From Bradyrhizobium semiaridum (GTDB taxonomy: Bacteria > Pseudomonadota > Alphaproteobacteria > Rhizobiales > Xanthobacteraceae): a stretch of DNA of 64,000 nt. The stretch spans positions 62,001-126,000 of the forward strand of contig NZ_JAGKJJ010000004.1 in assembly GCF_020329505.1 (NCBI RefSeq), read 5' to 3'. The notes under the pieces were generated by a model. That model had not been told where the DNA came from. It saw nothing but the letters and a program-made list of their open reading frames with translations, and did no database searches. A program made the position numbers and the translations under genes. Positions 44,509-53,745 of this stretch are shown piece by piece. Position 1 is the stretch's first letter, and each line of letters starts with the position of its first letter.

Positions 44509-45640
44509 ATGCGCGCGGAAATCGAACGCCTTGTTGAAGAGATCAAGCAGTCAGTCGGGCTGCTGAGGAGGCATCTTTGACGTCGAACAATCGACGGCAC
44601 GCCTCGCTGAGCTGAACAAGCTCGCTGAAGACTCCAATCTCTGGAACGATCCCCAGAAAGCCCAGCGGCTGATGCAGGAGCGCACCTCACTGGAGGACGC
44701 GCTTTCCGGCATCGGCAAGGTCGAGCGCGAGCTCGAGGACAATATCGGCATGATCGAGCTCGGCGAGGCCGAGAACGACGAGGGCGTGGTTGCCGATGCC
44801 GAGAAGGCGCTCAAGGAGCTGAAGAAGGAAGTCGCCCGGCGCGAGCTCGAGGCGCTGCTCTCGGGCGAGGCCGACAAGTTCGATTCCTATCTCGAGGTCC
44901 ATGCCGGTGCCGGGGGCACCGAGAGCCAGGACTGGGCACAGATGCTGCTGCGCATGTACACGCGCTGGGCGGAGAAGCACGGCTTCAAGATCGAGTATCT
45001 CGAAGAGTCCCAGGGTGAAGAGGCCGGCATCAAGTCGGCGACCATCCAGATCAGCGGCCACAACGCGTATGGCTGGCTGAAGACCGAGGCCGGCGTGCAT
45101 CGCCTGGTGCGCATCTCGCCATTCGATTCCAACGCACGGCGCCACACCTCGTTCTCGTCGGTGCAGATTTTTCCCGTGATCGACGACTCCATCAAGATCG
45201 AGATCAAGGAGAGCGACGTCCGCACCGACACCATGCGGTCCGGCGGCGCGGGCGGCCAGCACGTCAACAAGACCGAGTCGGCGGTGCGCCTTACGCACAT
45301 TCCGACCGGGATCGCGGTCGTCTGCCAGGCCGGCCGCTCGCAGCACAAGAACCGGGCGCAGGCCTGGGACATGCTGCGCGCGCGGCTCTATGAGATCGAG
45401 CTGAAGAAGCGCGAGGAACAGGCCGCTGCCGATCAGGCCGCCAAGACCGATATCGGCTGGGGTCACCAGATCCGTTCCTACGTGTTGCAGCCCTACCAGA
45501 TGGTGAAGGACCTGCGCACGGGCGTGCAGACCTCCGACACGTCGGGCGTGCTTGACGGCGACCTCGACGAGTTCATGGCGGCGACCCTGGCGCAGCGCGC
45601 CTTTGGTACCGGGCCCGGCACGGTCGAGGATGTGGATTAG
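44509..45640 (+). CDS. prfB: Peptide chain release factor 2, with programmed +1 frameshift
   Basis: The gene starts at ATG 44509 and its first frame ends at an in-frame UGA (44578-44580) after 23 codons. The context is AGG AGG CAT CTT TGA C: a Shine-Dalgarno-like AGGAGG, the slippery CTT and a poorly terminating TGA-C, the classic RF2 autoregulatory site. After the +1 shift reading continues from GAC at 44579 to the stop at 45640, giving 376 residues. The product recognises UGA and UAA: SPF ([12 protein letters not shown]) is the codon-reading motif and [14 protein letters not shown] holds the GGQ hydrolysis motif. Low RF2 lets ribosomes pause and shift, which raises RF2 synthesis. Confidence 0.96.
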
Positions 45641-45643
45641 CCC

Positions 45644-46513
45644 ATGCAGCGTGTGGCCTTCATCGGATTAGGACGGATGGGCCACGGCATGGCGGGCCGC
45701 TATCTCGATGCCGGCTTCACGGTCACGGTGTGGAATCGGAGCAGGGCCAAGGCCGAGGACCTGATCGCGCGCGGCGCGCAATGGGCGACCTCGCCGGAGG
45801 ATGCCGCGATCGACGCCGATGCCGTGGTGACCATGGTCGCCGACGACGAGGCCTCGCGCGCGGTCTGGCTGACCAAGGACGGCGCGGCCGCGACCATGAA
45901 GGCGGGAACGCTCGCGATCGAGTGCTCCACGGTCTCGTACCAGCATGCGCTGGAGATGGCTGGTGAGCTGCACAGCCGCGGCCTGATCTACATCGACTGC
46001 CCGGTCACCGGCCTGCCGGAGGCGGCGGCCGCGGGCAAGCTGACGCTGCTGGTGGGCGCCGATCCCGCCGACCTCGAGCGGGCGCAGCCATATCTGGCGC
46101 CGATCGGCAGCACGATCCGGCACTTCGGCGCGGTCGGCACCGGCACCGTGTTCAAGCTGATCAACAACCTCTTGGGCGCGGTGCAGATCGCAAGCCTTGC
46201 CGAGGGCATTGCGATCGCCGAGCAGGCCGGTCTCGACATGCAGCTGGTCGCCGAGGCGCTCGCGACCGGCGCGGTGGCGAGCCCGCAGGTCATCCGCCAT
46301 TCCCGGCGCATGATCGACCGCAATTTTTCCGGCGCCACTTTCACCGCCGCGCTGCGCCACAAGGATGCCGAATATGCCGTACGGCTCGCCCAGACGCTCC
46401 TGCCGGGCGTTCCGGTCAGCCGCGCCGCGGTGACCTCCTATGCCAAGGCCAAGGCGCACGCGCCCGACGCCGACGAAGGCCGGATGATCGAGATCGTGTC
46501 ACGGCCGAAATAG
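45644..46513 (+). CDS. NAD(P)-dependent oxidoreductase, 3-hydroxyisobutyrate dehydrogenase family
   Basis: This 289-residue beta-hydroxyacid dehydrogenase has an N-terminal Rossmann motif (VAFIGLGRMGHGMAGRYLDA, residues 4-23), the substrate-binding DCPVTGLPEAAAAGKLTLLV and the catalytic Lys in FKLINNLLGAVQIASLAEGI. The family reduces or oxidises small 3-hydroxy acids such as 3-hydroxyisobutyrate, tartronate semialdehyde or related aldehydes; the exact substrate is unclear. It starts 3 bp after the prfB stop, so it is probably on the same transcript, although a functional link with release factor 2 is not apparent. Confidence 0.88.
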   Translation: MQRVAFIGLGRMGHGMAGRYLDAGFTVTVWNRSRAKAEDLIARGAQWATSPEDAAIDADAVVTMVADDEASRAVWLTKDGAAATMKAGTLAIECSTVSYQHALEMAGELHSRGLIYIDCPVTGLPEAAAAGKLTLLVGADPADLERAQPYLAPIGSTIRHFGAVGTGTVFKLINNLLGAVQIASLAEGIAIAEQAGLDMQLVAEALATGAVASPQVIRHSRRMIDRNFSGATFTAALRHKDAEYAVRLAQTLLPGVPVSRAAVTSYAKAKAHAPDADEGRMIEIVSRPK

Positions 46514-46598
46514 CCCAAGCGCCGGCTCCCGGAAATCGGGTGGGCCCCGCCGCCGCAGCTTGCTAGCCATCTGTGGCCAGCGCAGATGAGAGTTTTGC

Positions 46599-47534
46599 AT
46601 GCCCTCCGCCGACCACACGATCGATCCTCGCGATTGGGCGCTGCTCGGCGTGCTGTCGGTGCTCTGGGGCGGCTCGTTCTTCTTCAACGGCGTGATCCTG
46701 CGCGAACTGCCGCCGCTGACCTTGGTGCTGCTGCGTGTGGCGCTGGGCGCGATCATCCTGCTGCCGCTGCTGCGGATCCGCACGATCGCATTCCCGAAGG
46801 GCGTGTCGGGGTGGATGCCGTTCTTTGCGATGGGGCTGTTCAACAATGTGCTGCCGTTCTCGCTGATCGTATGCGGGCAGATCTACGTCTCCAGCGGGCT
46901 GGCCTCGATCCTCAATGCGACGACGCCGCTGTTTGCGGTGGTCGTGATGGCGGCCGCCGGCGAGGAGCGGCTGCTGGCGCGACGCGTTGCGGGCGTGCTG
47001 GTCGGCGTGATCGGGGTTGCGATCCTGCATGGCGATACGCTGGGGGTTGAGAGCCGGCAGGGCATCGGCATCCTGCTGTGCCTCGCCGGTGCTTTCAGCT
47101 ACGGCATCGCGGCGCTGGTCGGGAGGCGGCTCCCGGTGCATGTGCCGCCACTGGGCACGGCGACCTTCCAGATGATGGCCTCGGCCGTGATGATGGCCGT
47201 TGTCGCCGGCGTGGTCGAGCAGCCATGGCTGCTGCCAATGCCGCACCCGGCGACATGGCTCGCGGTGCTCGGGTTGGCGGCGCTGTCGACCGCGCTGGCC
47301 TATATCGTGTTCTTCCAGATCCTGCAGCGGTCCGGCGCCACCAATGTGATGCTGGTGACCTTGCTGATTCCGGTTACCGCGATGCTGCTCGGCACGTTCG
47401 TGCTCGGCGAGCCGATCGCGATGCGCGAAGTGTTGGGGGCGCTCGTGATATCAAGCGCTCTGCTCGTGATCGATGGCCGCGTACTGACCTGGTTCAGCCG
47501 CGCGCCTGCTTCCACGCCGCATACCAGCCCGTAA
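46599..47534 (+). CDS. DMT superfamily transporter, EamA family
   Basis: This 311-residue inner-membrane protein has ten hydrophobic segments arranged as two EamA repeats (first with LSVLWGGSFFFNGVILRELP, second with LCLAGAFSYGIAALVGRRLP). The end of the second repeat, ILQRSGATNVMLVTLLIPV, then MLLGTFVLGEPI, is the usual signature. Members export metabolites or amino acids; the substrate is not identifiable. Its last 41 bp overlap the 3' end of the convergent carbamoyltransferase gene. Confidence 0.9.
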   Translation: MPSADHTIDPRDWALLGVLSVLWGGSFFFNGVILRELPPLTLVLLRVALGAIILLPLLRIRTIAFPKGVSGWMPFFAMGLFNNVLPFSLIVCGQIYVSSGLASILNATTPLFAVVVMAAAGEERLLARRVAGVLVGVIGVAILHGDTLGVESRQGIGILLCLAGAFSYGIAALVGRRLPVHVPPLGTATFQMMASAVMMAVVAGVVEQPWLLPMPHPATWLAVLGLAALSTALAYIVFFQILQRSGATNVMLVTLLIPVTAMLLGTFVLGEPIAMREVLGALVISSALLVIDGRVLTWFSRAPASTPHTSP

Positions 47535-49647
47535 AGCGTCCGCTGTCGCGCTCGCCGCCGTGCCAGGCGGCGTAAGTCGTGCCGTCGTCGGCGACCAGCA
47601 CCACCGCATCGAGGCCCTTGGAGCGGCGCAGCGTGTCCATTGCCTGCGCCGGCGTCTGCGCGATCGGACCTGCGACATTGAACGAGGTGTTGACCGACAT
47701 CTCGACGCCGATACGGCGCCCGAGTGCTTTCAGATACGCATAGGTGAGGGGATCGTCGGCCTCGCGCACGATCTGGATGCGGCCGGTGCCGTCGGCATGC
47801 ACCACAGCCGGGATCTTCTCACGCGCCTCGGGCTTGGAATGCGCGGTCAGCACCATGTAGTTATAGGCGTTGTAGTCGCCGTCGGAGGCGCCGTCTTCCA
47901 GCTCGAAGTAATCGCGCGCGGATTGCAGCGTCGCCATCGGTGCCAGCGGGCGGATTGCTTCGCGGTATTTGACGCGCTCGTTAAGCCGCTCGCGGACATG
48001 GGGATCGCAGGGATTGGCGAGGATCGAGCGATGCCCGAGCGCGCGCGGCCCGGTCTCCGCGGCGCCTTGGTAAATCGCGATCACGCCGCCTTCGGCCACC
48101 GCGTGGGCCATCAGGTCCGCGATCGCATCGCGCCCCTCTGATGTCGCGACATTGCCGATCTCAAGCGAAGCGACCTCATCGGTCTGCAGCGCCGCGGTGA
48201 TGTCGGCGCGCAACGGCGGCAGGCCGCAATAGAAGGCGTGCGACAGCGGCGCGCCGCGCGGAGCGCCGGCCATGTGTGCGAACAGCCAGGCGGCGCCGAT
48301 CGGCACGCCGGGATCGCCGGGCACCGGCGGGATCCACATGTGCAGCCGCGCCTTGCGCTGCTGCGCACGCTCGAACCACGCTTCGTTGAAATGCTCCAGC
48401 AGCCGCATGTTGCCGAGCGCGTTCAGCGCGACCCCGCCGGTCAGCACCAGGCGATCGGTACCGGTGAGGCGCAAAAGATGATCGATGACGTGGATCATCG
48501 CGTCCTCGAACACCAGCTGGGTCGCCGCGGCCTTGTCGAGCCGGTCCTTGGTGTCGGGGCGGTGCTCGATGTCCTCGACGCGCAGCACGGCGTCGGGGTT
48601 CCAGAGCTGGTCGGGCCGCAGCGGCTGGCCGAGGATCTCGATCAGCGACGGGTGATAGGGATTGTCGCCGGGATCGGCGTACCAGTTGGCCATCGCACGG
48701 TTGAGCCGCACGGTGCCTTCGGGCCCGAGCTGCAGCACCGCCTTCAACCGCGCGTAATACGGATTGGACGCGCGGTTCATGTCGCCCCACGCCGCGGCGC
48801 CCATGTAGCGGCCCTCGCTAGAGAGCCAGGTCCAGCCGCCTTGGCTGGAAGAAATCACGGTGTAGAAGGCGCCGAGCGAGTCGAACAGGCTCTGGTTGCA
48901 ATAGAGCTGTTTCATTTCGCCATTCTCGGCGACGTAGAGCGAGATCGAGCCGACATCGCCGGTGCCGTCGAGCACCGCGATCGCGACCTTGCCGCTGACA
49001 TCTGCGAACGGCGAGGCCGTGAACGAGTACCAGGCGTGATTGTCGTGATGCGGCATGCAGATCAGCGGCAGTTGCTCGCCAAGCCCGTACATCCGCGCCA
49101 TCTTGCGCGACAGTCGCCGCACCTGATCCATCTGGCGCAGGTTGATCGCCGGCGCGATCGGCGCGCGCAGCAATTTGAGGCTGGCCGGCGCTTCCTCCAA
49201 GGAGGTGCGGATCAGCATCGCCAGCAGCGCCGGATAATCCCAGGTGGTAACGAACGCGTCGATATCGCCGATGTCGCGTCCCATTCGCTGCAGCACCGCG
49301 CGCATGTCGTCGAGCGCGTGTTGCGGAAACTCGTTGGTGTGCTTGTTGCCGGAGAAGCGCTCTTCCTCGTTGTTGACGATCAGGCGCGGGCCGTCCTTCT
49401 GCGTGACCTCGACCAGCGCGACGCCGGTATTGTGCGTGCCGGGGCAGGCGAGGCCGGCGATGTACACGGTCTCGCCGCGCTGCAGCTTGTCGCGGACCTT
49501 GACGATAGTGCGCTTGGCGACATCGCTGTTGGCCTTGTGCAGGCCACGGCCCGCCAGCGACCGCTCGCTGAGCCGGCGCGTGAGTTCATAACACCACGCC
49601 GCAAGACGCGGGTGGCGCGGACCGATACGGATTTCCGGCTTAAGCAA
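47494..49647 (-). CDS. NodU/CmcH-type carbamoyltransferase
   Basis: This 717-residue enzyme is of the O-carbamoyltransferase family that includes NodU (Nod-factor carbamoylation) and CmcH. The N-terminal Kae1-like ASKHA domain is recognisable from ETVYIAGLACPGTHNTGVAL, the metal-binding His region PHHDNHAWYSFTASPF, AIAVLDGTGDVGSISLYVAE and LTGGVALNALGNMRLLE. The C-terminal YrdC-like lobe has GAAETGPRALGHRSILANP, IRPLAPMAT and VNTSFNVAGPIAQTPAQA. About 60 extra residues precede the first domain. No nod, antibiotic or polysaccharide genes flank it. It presumably carbamoylates a small sugar or lipid-linked acceptor using carbamoyl phosphate. Confidence 0.88.
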   Translation of the reverse strand: MLKPEIRIGPRHPRLAAWCYELTRRLSERSLAGRGLHKANSDVAKRTIVKVRDKLQRGETVYIAGLACPGTHNTGVALVEVTQKDGPRLIVNNEEERFSGNKHTNEFPQHALDDMRAVLQRMGRDIGDIDAFVTTWDYPALLAMLIRTSLEEAPASLKLLRAPIAPAINLRQMDQVRRLSRKMARMYGLGEQLPLICMPHHDNHAWYSFTASPFADVSGKVAIAVLDGTGDVGSISLYVAENGEMKQLYCNQSLFDSLGAFYTVISSSQGGWTWLSSEGRYMGAAAWGDMNRASNPYYARLKAVLQLGPEGTVRLNRAMANWYADPGDNPYHPSLIEILGQPLRPDQLWNPDAVLRVEDIEHRPDTKDRLDKAAATQLVFEDAMIHVIDHLLRLTGTDRLVLTGGVALNALGNMRLLEHFNEAWFERAQQRKARLHMWIPPVPGDPGVPIGAAWLFAHMAGAPRGAPLSHAFYCGLPPLRADITAALQTDEVASLEIGNVATSEGRDAIADLMAHAVAEGGVIAIYQGAAETGPRALGHRSILANPCDPHVRERLNERVKYREAIRPLAPMATLQSARDYFELEDGASDGDYNAYNYMVLTAHSKPEAREKIPAVVHADGTGRIQIVREADDPLTYAYLKALGRRIGVEMSVNTSFNVAGPIAQTPAQAMDTLRRSKGLDAVVLVADDGTTYAAWHGGERDSGRFTGWYAAWKQARG

Positions 49648-49806
49648 TCAGAACGCCTCTAGTCGTGTGTCCTCAGGTCGACCATCAAACACAAATAGCG
49701 CCAGGCAACAATGCCGTTTCGTGGAACGGAAAAACCTCGCGCTTGCCAGCACATCTGTGACTTGCGAGACTTGCCGCCAATCAACGACAAAAATTGGGAG
49801 GAAACC

Positions 49807-51042
49807 ATGCCGGCTCGTTCTGGATATATCTGCGCCATGGTGGCATTCGCAAGTGCCGCACTGATCGCGAGCACGGCGGTTGCGCAGAAGAAATACGATC
49901 CCGGCGCGACCGATGGCGAAATCAAGATCGGCAACATCATGCCGTACAGCGGCCCGGCCTCGTCCTACGGCGTGATCGGCAAGACCGAGGCGGCGTTCTT
50001 CAAGATGATCAACGATCAGGGCGGTATCGGCGGCCGCAAGATCAATTTCATCAGCTACGACGATGCCTATTCGCCGCCGAAGGCGATCGAGCAGGCGCGC
50101 AAGCTGGTCGAGAGCGACGAGGTGCTGTTGATCTTCCAGCCGCTCGGCACGCCGTCGAACTCGGCGATCATGAAGTACATGAATGCCAAGAAGGTGCCGC
50201 AATTGTTCGTCGCTTCCGGCGGCACCAAGTTCGGCGACCCGAAGAACTTTCCGTGGACGATGGGCTTCCAGCCCAACTACCAGAGCGAAGGGCGGATCTA
50301 CGCGAAGTACATCCGCGACAAATTCCCCAACAGCAAGATCGCGGTGCTGTGGCAGAATGACGACGCCGGCAAGGATCAGTTCAAGGGACTCAAGGACGGC
50401 CTCGGCGACAGGGCGGACATGATCATCGCCGACAAGTCCTATGAGGTCTCCGATCCCTCTATCGATTCCCAGATCGTCGCGCTGCACGATTCCGGCGCCG
50501 ACATCTTCTTTTCCTGGGCCGCGCCGAAGGGCTCGGCGCAGGCGATCCGCAAGGTCGGCGAGCTCGGCTGGAAGCCGAAATTCTTCCTCGCCAACACCGC
50601 GACCTCGGTGGCCTCGGTGCTGAAACCGGCGGGCCTGGAATATTCCAAGGGCATCATCTCGACCGCTTATCTGAAGGACCCGACCGATCCGACCTGGGAC
50701 AAGGATCCCGCCGTCATCAAGTGGCGCGCCTTCATGGACAAGTACTATCCCGACGGCGACAAGGCCAACGCCAACAACATCTACGGCTACGTGCAGGCCG
50801 AAGCGATGGCGCAGGTGATCAAGCAGTGCGGCGACAATCTCACCCGCGACAACGTGATGAAGCAGGCCGCCAGCCTGAAGAACTTCCACTCCGAGCTGAT
50901 GCTGCCTGGCATCATGGTCAACACATCGGCCGACGACTACTACCCGATCGAGCAGATGCAACTGATGCGCTTCAACGGCGAGGCGTGGGAGCTGTTCGGG
51001 GATGTGATCACCGGCGAGGTCGGCCACGAGGCGACGCGGTAG
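49807..51042 (+). CDS. ABC transporter substrate-binding protein, branched-chain amino-acid type
   Basis: This 411-residue periplasmic binding protein is of the LivJ/peripla_BP_6 class. It has a signal peptide (GYICAMVAFASAALIASTAV, cut near VAQ), then IKIGNIMPYSGPASSYGVIG, the ligand-cleft stretch ASGGTKFGDPKNFPWTMGF, and IAVLWQNDDAGKDQFKGL in the second lobe. Binding proteins of this class in Bradyrhizobium bind amino acids, aromatic acids or amides; the ligand is unknown. No permease or ATPase gene is adjacent, so it is an orphan component. The ATG at 49807 has GGGAGGAAA upstream, decisive over the longer frame to 49711. Confidence 0.9.
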   Translation: MPARSGYICAMVAFASAALIASTAVAQKKYDPGATDGEIKIGNIMPYSGPASSYGVIGKTEAAFFKMINDQGGIGGRKINFISYDDAYSPPKAIEQARKLVESDEVLLIFQPLGTPSNSAIMKYMNAKKVPQLFVASGGTKFGDPKNFPWTMGFQPNYQSEGRIYAKYIRDKFPNSKIAVLWQNDDAGKDQFKGLKDGLGDRADMIIADKSYEVSDPSIDSQIVALHDSGADIFFSWAAPKGSAQAIRKVGELGWKPKFFLANTATSVASVLKPAGLEYSKGIISTAYLKDPTDPTWDKDPAVIKWRAFMDKYYPDGDKANANNIYGYVQAEAMAQVIKQCGDNLTRDNVMKQAASLKNFHSELMLPGIMVNTSADDYYPIEQMQLMRFNGEAWELFGDVITGEVGHEATR

Positions 51043-51374
51043 GGGATCGGCGGTCACGCCGCTGCGCGGACGTCGTCCTGGCTTTCGCAGAGACGACACT
51101 GAGTGTCGTGTCGCGGCGCCCTTCAAAGCACGCTGTCATCGCCCGGCTTGACCGGTCGATCCAGTACTCCAGAGGCAGTTGTTGTTGAGCCGAGAGGCTG
51201 CGGCGTCCTGGATCGTTCGGTCCATGTGCGCAATTGCGCACAGGCCGGGCGATGACGGTCGTGGATGGGGACGCAGCCGTCGTCATTCCAGGGATTTCGC
51301 TAGCTAAGGGCCAAACAAATCGGCGCATGCGGTTCGTCCGCGCCGACGTTCAGATCCGCCGCTACGAGGAAATC
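51043..51374. other. 332-bp intergenic region with a palindromic repeat
   Basis: It lies between the binding-protein gene and the convergent M23 peptidase gene. Apart from the repeat at 51135-51256 I see no gene or terminator with a clear T-run; GACACTGAGTGTCGTGTC (about 51095) forms a small extra hairpin. Confidence 0.55.
51135..51256. repeat. Palindromic intergenic repeat (GTCATCGCCCGGC type)
   Basis: GTCATCGCCCGGC (51135-51147) and GCCGGGCGATGAC (51244-51256) are perfect complementary arms, with internal CGATCCAGTA and GTCCTGGATCG arms. It is another Bradyrhizobium-type intergenic repeat, located between convergent genes. Confidence 0.7.
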
Positions 51375-52730
51375 TCAGCCGGCGCTGAGTCGGACGCCGG
51401 CGCGCAGGAACTTCTGCGGATCGACGGCTTCACCATCGATGCGGGTTTCATAGTGCAGATGCGGGCCGGTCGAGCGGCCGGTCGAGCCGACCGCGCCGAT
51501 CACCTGGCCGATCTTCACGCTCTCGCCGACCTTGACGCCGATCTCGGAGAGATGGCCGTAACGGGTCGACAGGCCGTTGCCGTGATCGACCTCGACCATG
51601 CGGCCGTAGCCGCCGGCCCAGCCCGCCGACACCACCTTGCCGTTGGCGGTGACGCGGACCGGATCGCCCTGCGCGGCGCGGAAGTCGAGGCCGGTGTGCA
51701 TCGCCGGACGGCCGAGGAACGGATCGGTGCGCACGCCGAAGCCGCTGGTGAACTCGACCTCGCCGACGACAGGCTTGCGATAGGGCACCAACGCCAGCGT
51801 CTGGGTCAGCCGCTGCATCTGGGCGCGGTTGATGTTGATGCGGTAAAGCTGGCGCTCGAACGGGCCGGCATCGGCCGCGAGCTTCACCGGAACGAACGGG
51901 CCGCCCATGCCGCCGCGCGGCGTTGCCGCCTCGAGCTGCGCCATGTTGAGGCCGAGATCCGAGATCACGCCGCGCATCCGGCGCAGGCGGGAATCGAGGC
52001 TCTCCTCGGCCGAGGACAGCGCGGCCATCTGGCGCCGTTCGACCTGGTCGAGCGAGGTCTGCAGGCGGACCAGCACATTGTCGACGCCCTGCGCCTTGGG
52101 GAACTGGTTCGGTTGCGCCTTGGCCATCAGCGGCGCGCGCGATTCCAGCCGTGCCTCGCGGTCCGGCGGCGCCACGAAGATCACGGTGTCACTGATCGGG
52201 GAAGGCTTGAGCGGTCCGGAGGCGGGGGCTGCCTCGGCGCGGCCCTGCGGCTTGATCGATCCCGTGGCGCCGAGGTCGGGCATCGCGCCGAGCGCCGTGG
52301 CTTGCGATTCCAGCATCGACTGGCGCTTCATGATCTGGTCGAGCTTCTGGTCGAACTGCTCCTGGTCGAGCAACTGGCGGCTCGTGGTGCGGTCGACCTT
52401 GGCGCGCAGCTCGGAGATGCGGTCCTCATAGGCGTATTGCATCTCGGCCTGGCGGGCGATCAGCCGGGTCAGGACGTCGTCGCGGAACGCGAAATAGGTC
52501 GCGGTTGCCGCCGACCACATGCCGAGTACAACGACGGTGCCGACCGCGATCCAGAACACGACAGGCCCGAAACGGACCTGCTTGCCGGCATGGACGATGG
52601 TGTAGCCTTGGCCGGAGGCGGCCAGCGCGGCGGCCGCAGCGCCGTGATGGGCAGCCGGGCGGCGCGAGGGCGTCCGGCCATGGTCCTGCGGATGATGATG
52701 CTTGTGATGGTGGTGACCGGACCGGCTCAC
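51375..52730 (-). CDS. M23 family peptidoglycan endopeptidase, membrane-anchored
   Basis: This 451-residue protein has a cytoplasmic His-rich N-terminus (SGHHHHKHHHPQDHG), one transmembrane helix (about residues 58-80, VVFWIAVGTVVVLGMW) and a long periplasmic coiled coil (about 85-270). The C-terminal LytM/M23 domain has its Zn ligands in RPAMHTGLDFRA and GPHLHYETRIDG and the active-site stretch STRYGHLSEIG. The metal-binding residues are all present, so it is likely an active endopeptidase that opens cross-links for cell-wall growth, although some relatives only activate amidases. An EnvC-like partner role for the amidase 10 kb away is possible but speculative. Confidence 0.9.
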   Translation of the reverse strand: MSRSGHHHHKHHHPQDHGRTPSRRPAAHHGAAAAALAASGQGYTIVHAGKQVRFGPVVFWIAVGTVVVLGMWSAATATYFAFRDDVLTRLIARQAEMQYAYEDRISELRAKVDRTTSRQLLDQEQFDQKLDQIMKRQSMLESQATALGAMPDLGATGSIKPQGRAEAAPASGPLKPSPISDTVIFVAPPDREARLESRAPLMAKAQPNQFPKAQGVDNVLVRLQTSLDQVERRQMAALSSAEESLDSRLRRMRGVISDLGLNMAQLEAATPRGGMGGPFVPVKLAADAGPFERQLYRININRAQMQRLTQTLALVPYRKPVVGEVEFTSGFGVRTDPFLGRPAMHTGLDFRAAQGDPVRVTANGKVVSAGWAGGYGRMVEVDHGNGLSTRYGHLSEIGVKVGESVKIGQVIGAVGSTGRSTGPHLHYETRIDGEAVDPQKFLRAGVRLSAG

Positions 52731-52831
52731 ATCGGTACTCCCGCGGCCGGTCGGACCAAGCTCCGTACGGCTTATTGCGGGGGCGATTTGAGCCCGGCAT
52801 GGTTAATTTTCAGGAAACGGAACCTGTGCAA

Positions 52832-53515
52832 TCAGAGCGACCGGGCGGCCGCCAACACCTCGTCGGCGTGGCCGTCGACCTTCACATGGCGCCAGATTCG
52901 GGCGACCTTTCCGTCCGAATCGAGCAGAACCGTGGTGCGAATAATTCCCATGAAGGTCCTGCCATACATGGATTTTTCGCCCCAGGCGCCGTAGGCCTCC
53001 AGCATCTCATGGGTCTCGTCTGAGCCGAGCGGCATCGAGAGCTGGTGCTTGTTGCGGAAGGACTCCTGCGCCTTGACCGTATCGGCCGAGATGCCGAGCA
53101 CTTCGGTCCCGGCGGCGGCGAACTCGCCCTTGAGCCGGGTGAAGTCGATCGCCTCCCTGGTGCAGCCGGGCGTGTCGGCGCGGGGATAGAAGAACAGCAC
53201 CAGCTTGCGGCCGGCAAAATCCGCCAGCGAGACGCTGCCGCCGCCGTCGCGGGGCAGTTGAAAGGCGGGCGCGGCGGCGCCTTCGGCCAGCTTGGCCGTC
53301 GACGACTTGGCCGGAGATTTGGCGGATGGCTTCGGCTTCGAGGTGGCGTTTGGCGACGCCTTGGTCGTCGCCGCGGCCTTTACCTTGCCCTTGGTCGCCG
53401 CCGTGCGGGTTTTCGTCGCGGATTTGCTCGCGGCGGGCCTTGCGGCCCGCGCCGGCCTGGCCGCCGCCCGCTTTCCCTTTGTATCGGTGGATTTCTTGCG
53501 CGTTTTCTTGGACAT
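52832..53515 (-). CDS. bcp: Peroxiredoxin (Bcp/PrxQ type) with Lys/Ala-rich N-terminal tail
   Basis: This 227-residue protein has residues 1-75 as a Lys/Ala/Ser/Thr/Pro tail (KKTRKKSTDTKGKRAAARPA and KPKPSAKSPAKSST) resembling histone H1 tails. Residues 76-227 are a thiol peroxidase domain with FFYPRADTPGCTREAIDF, where Cys is the peroxidatic residue. In PrxQ-type Bcp a resolving Cys usually follows five residues later; here that position is Ile, so it would act as a 1-Cys enzyme or use an external thiol. It reduces H2O2 and organic peroxides. The ATG at 53515 has AAAGGAAGG upstream. It lies 101 bp upstream of the M23 gene on the same strand. Confidence 0.88.
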   Translation of the reverse strand: MSKKTRKKSTDTKGKRAAARPARAARPAASKSATKTRTAATKGKVKAAATTKASPNATSKPKPSAKSPAKSSTAKLAEGAAAPAFQLPRDGGGSVSLADFAGRKLVLFFYPRADTPGCTREAIDFTRLKGEFAAAGTEVLGISADTVKAQESFRNKHQLSMPLGSDETHEMLEAYGAWGEKSMYGRTFMGIIRTTVLLDSDGKVARIWRHVKVDGHADEVLAAARSL

Positions 53516-53745
53516 ACGCCTTCCTTTCGTCGCTTTCCGAAGCTCAACCATTAGGGTATTGCGGTCTCATCGGCGGCGATACGGATTCGCACCGTTCGCT
53601 GGGCAAGTTTGATGGCCACGGAGTATGGTGACAAGAAATTCGACGCGTTGCCTGTCCGCGCGTTGAATCGGCGTTTTGAGTGGCTGTTTTAGTTCCTTTC
53701 GAGGGGCCATCAGCGAGTAACATTATTGGTCGAGGATTGGCAGCG

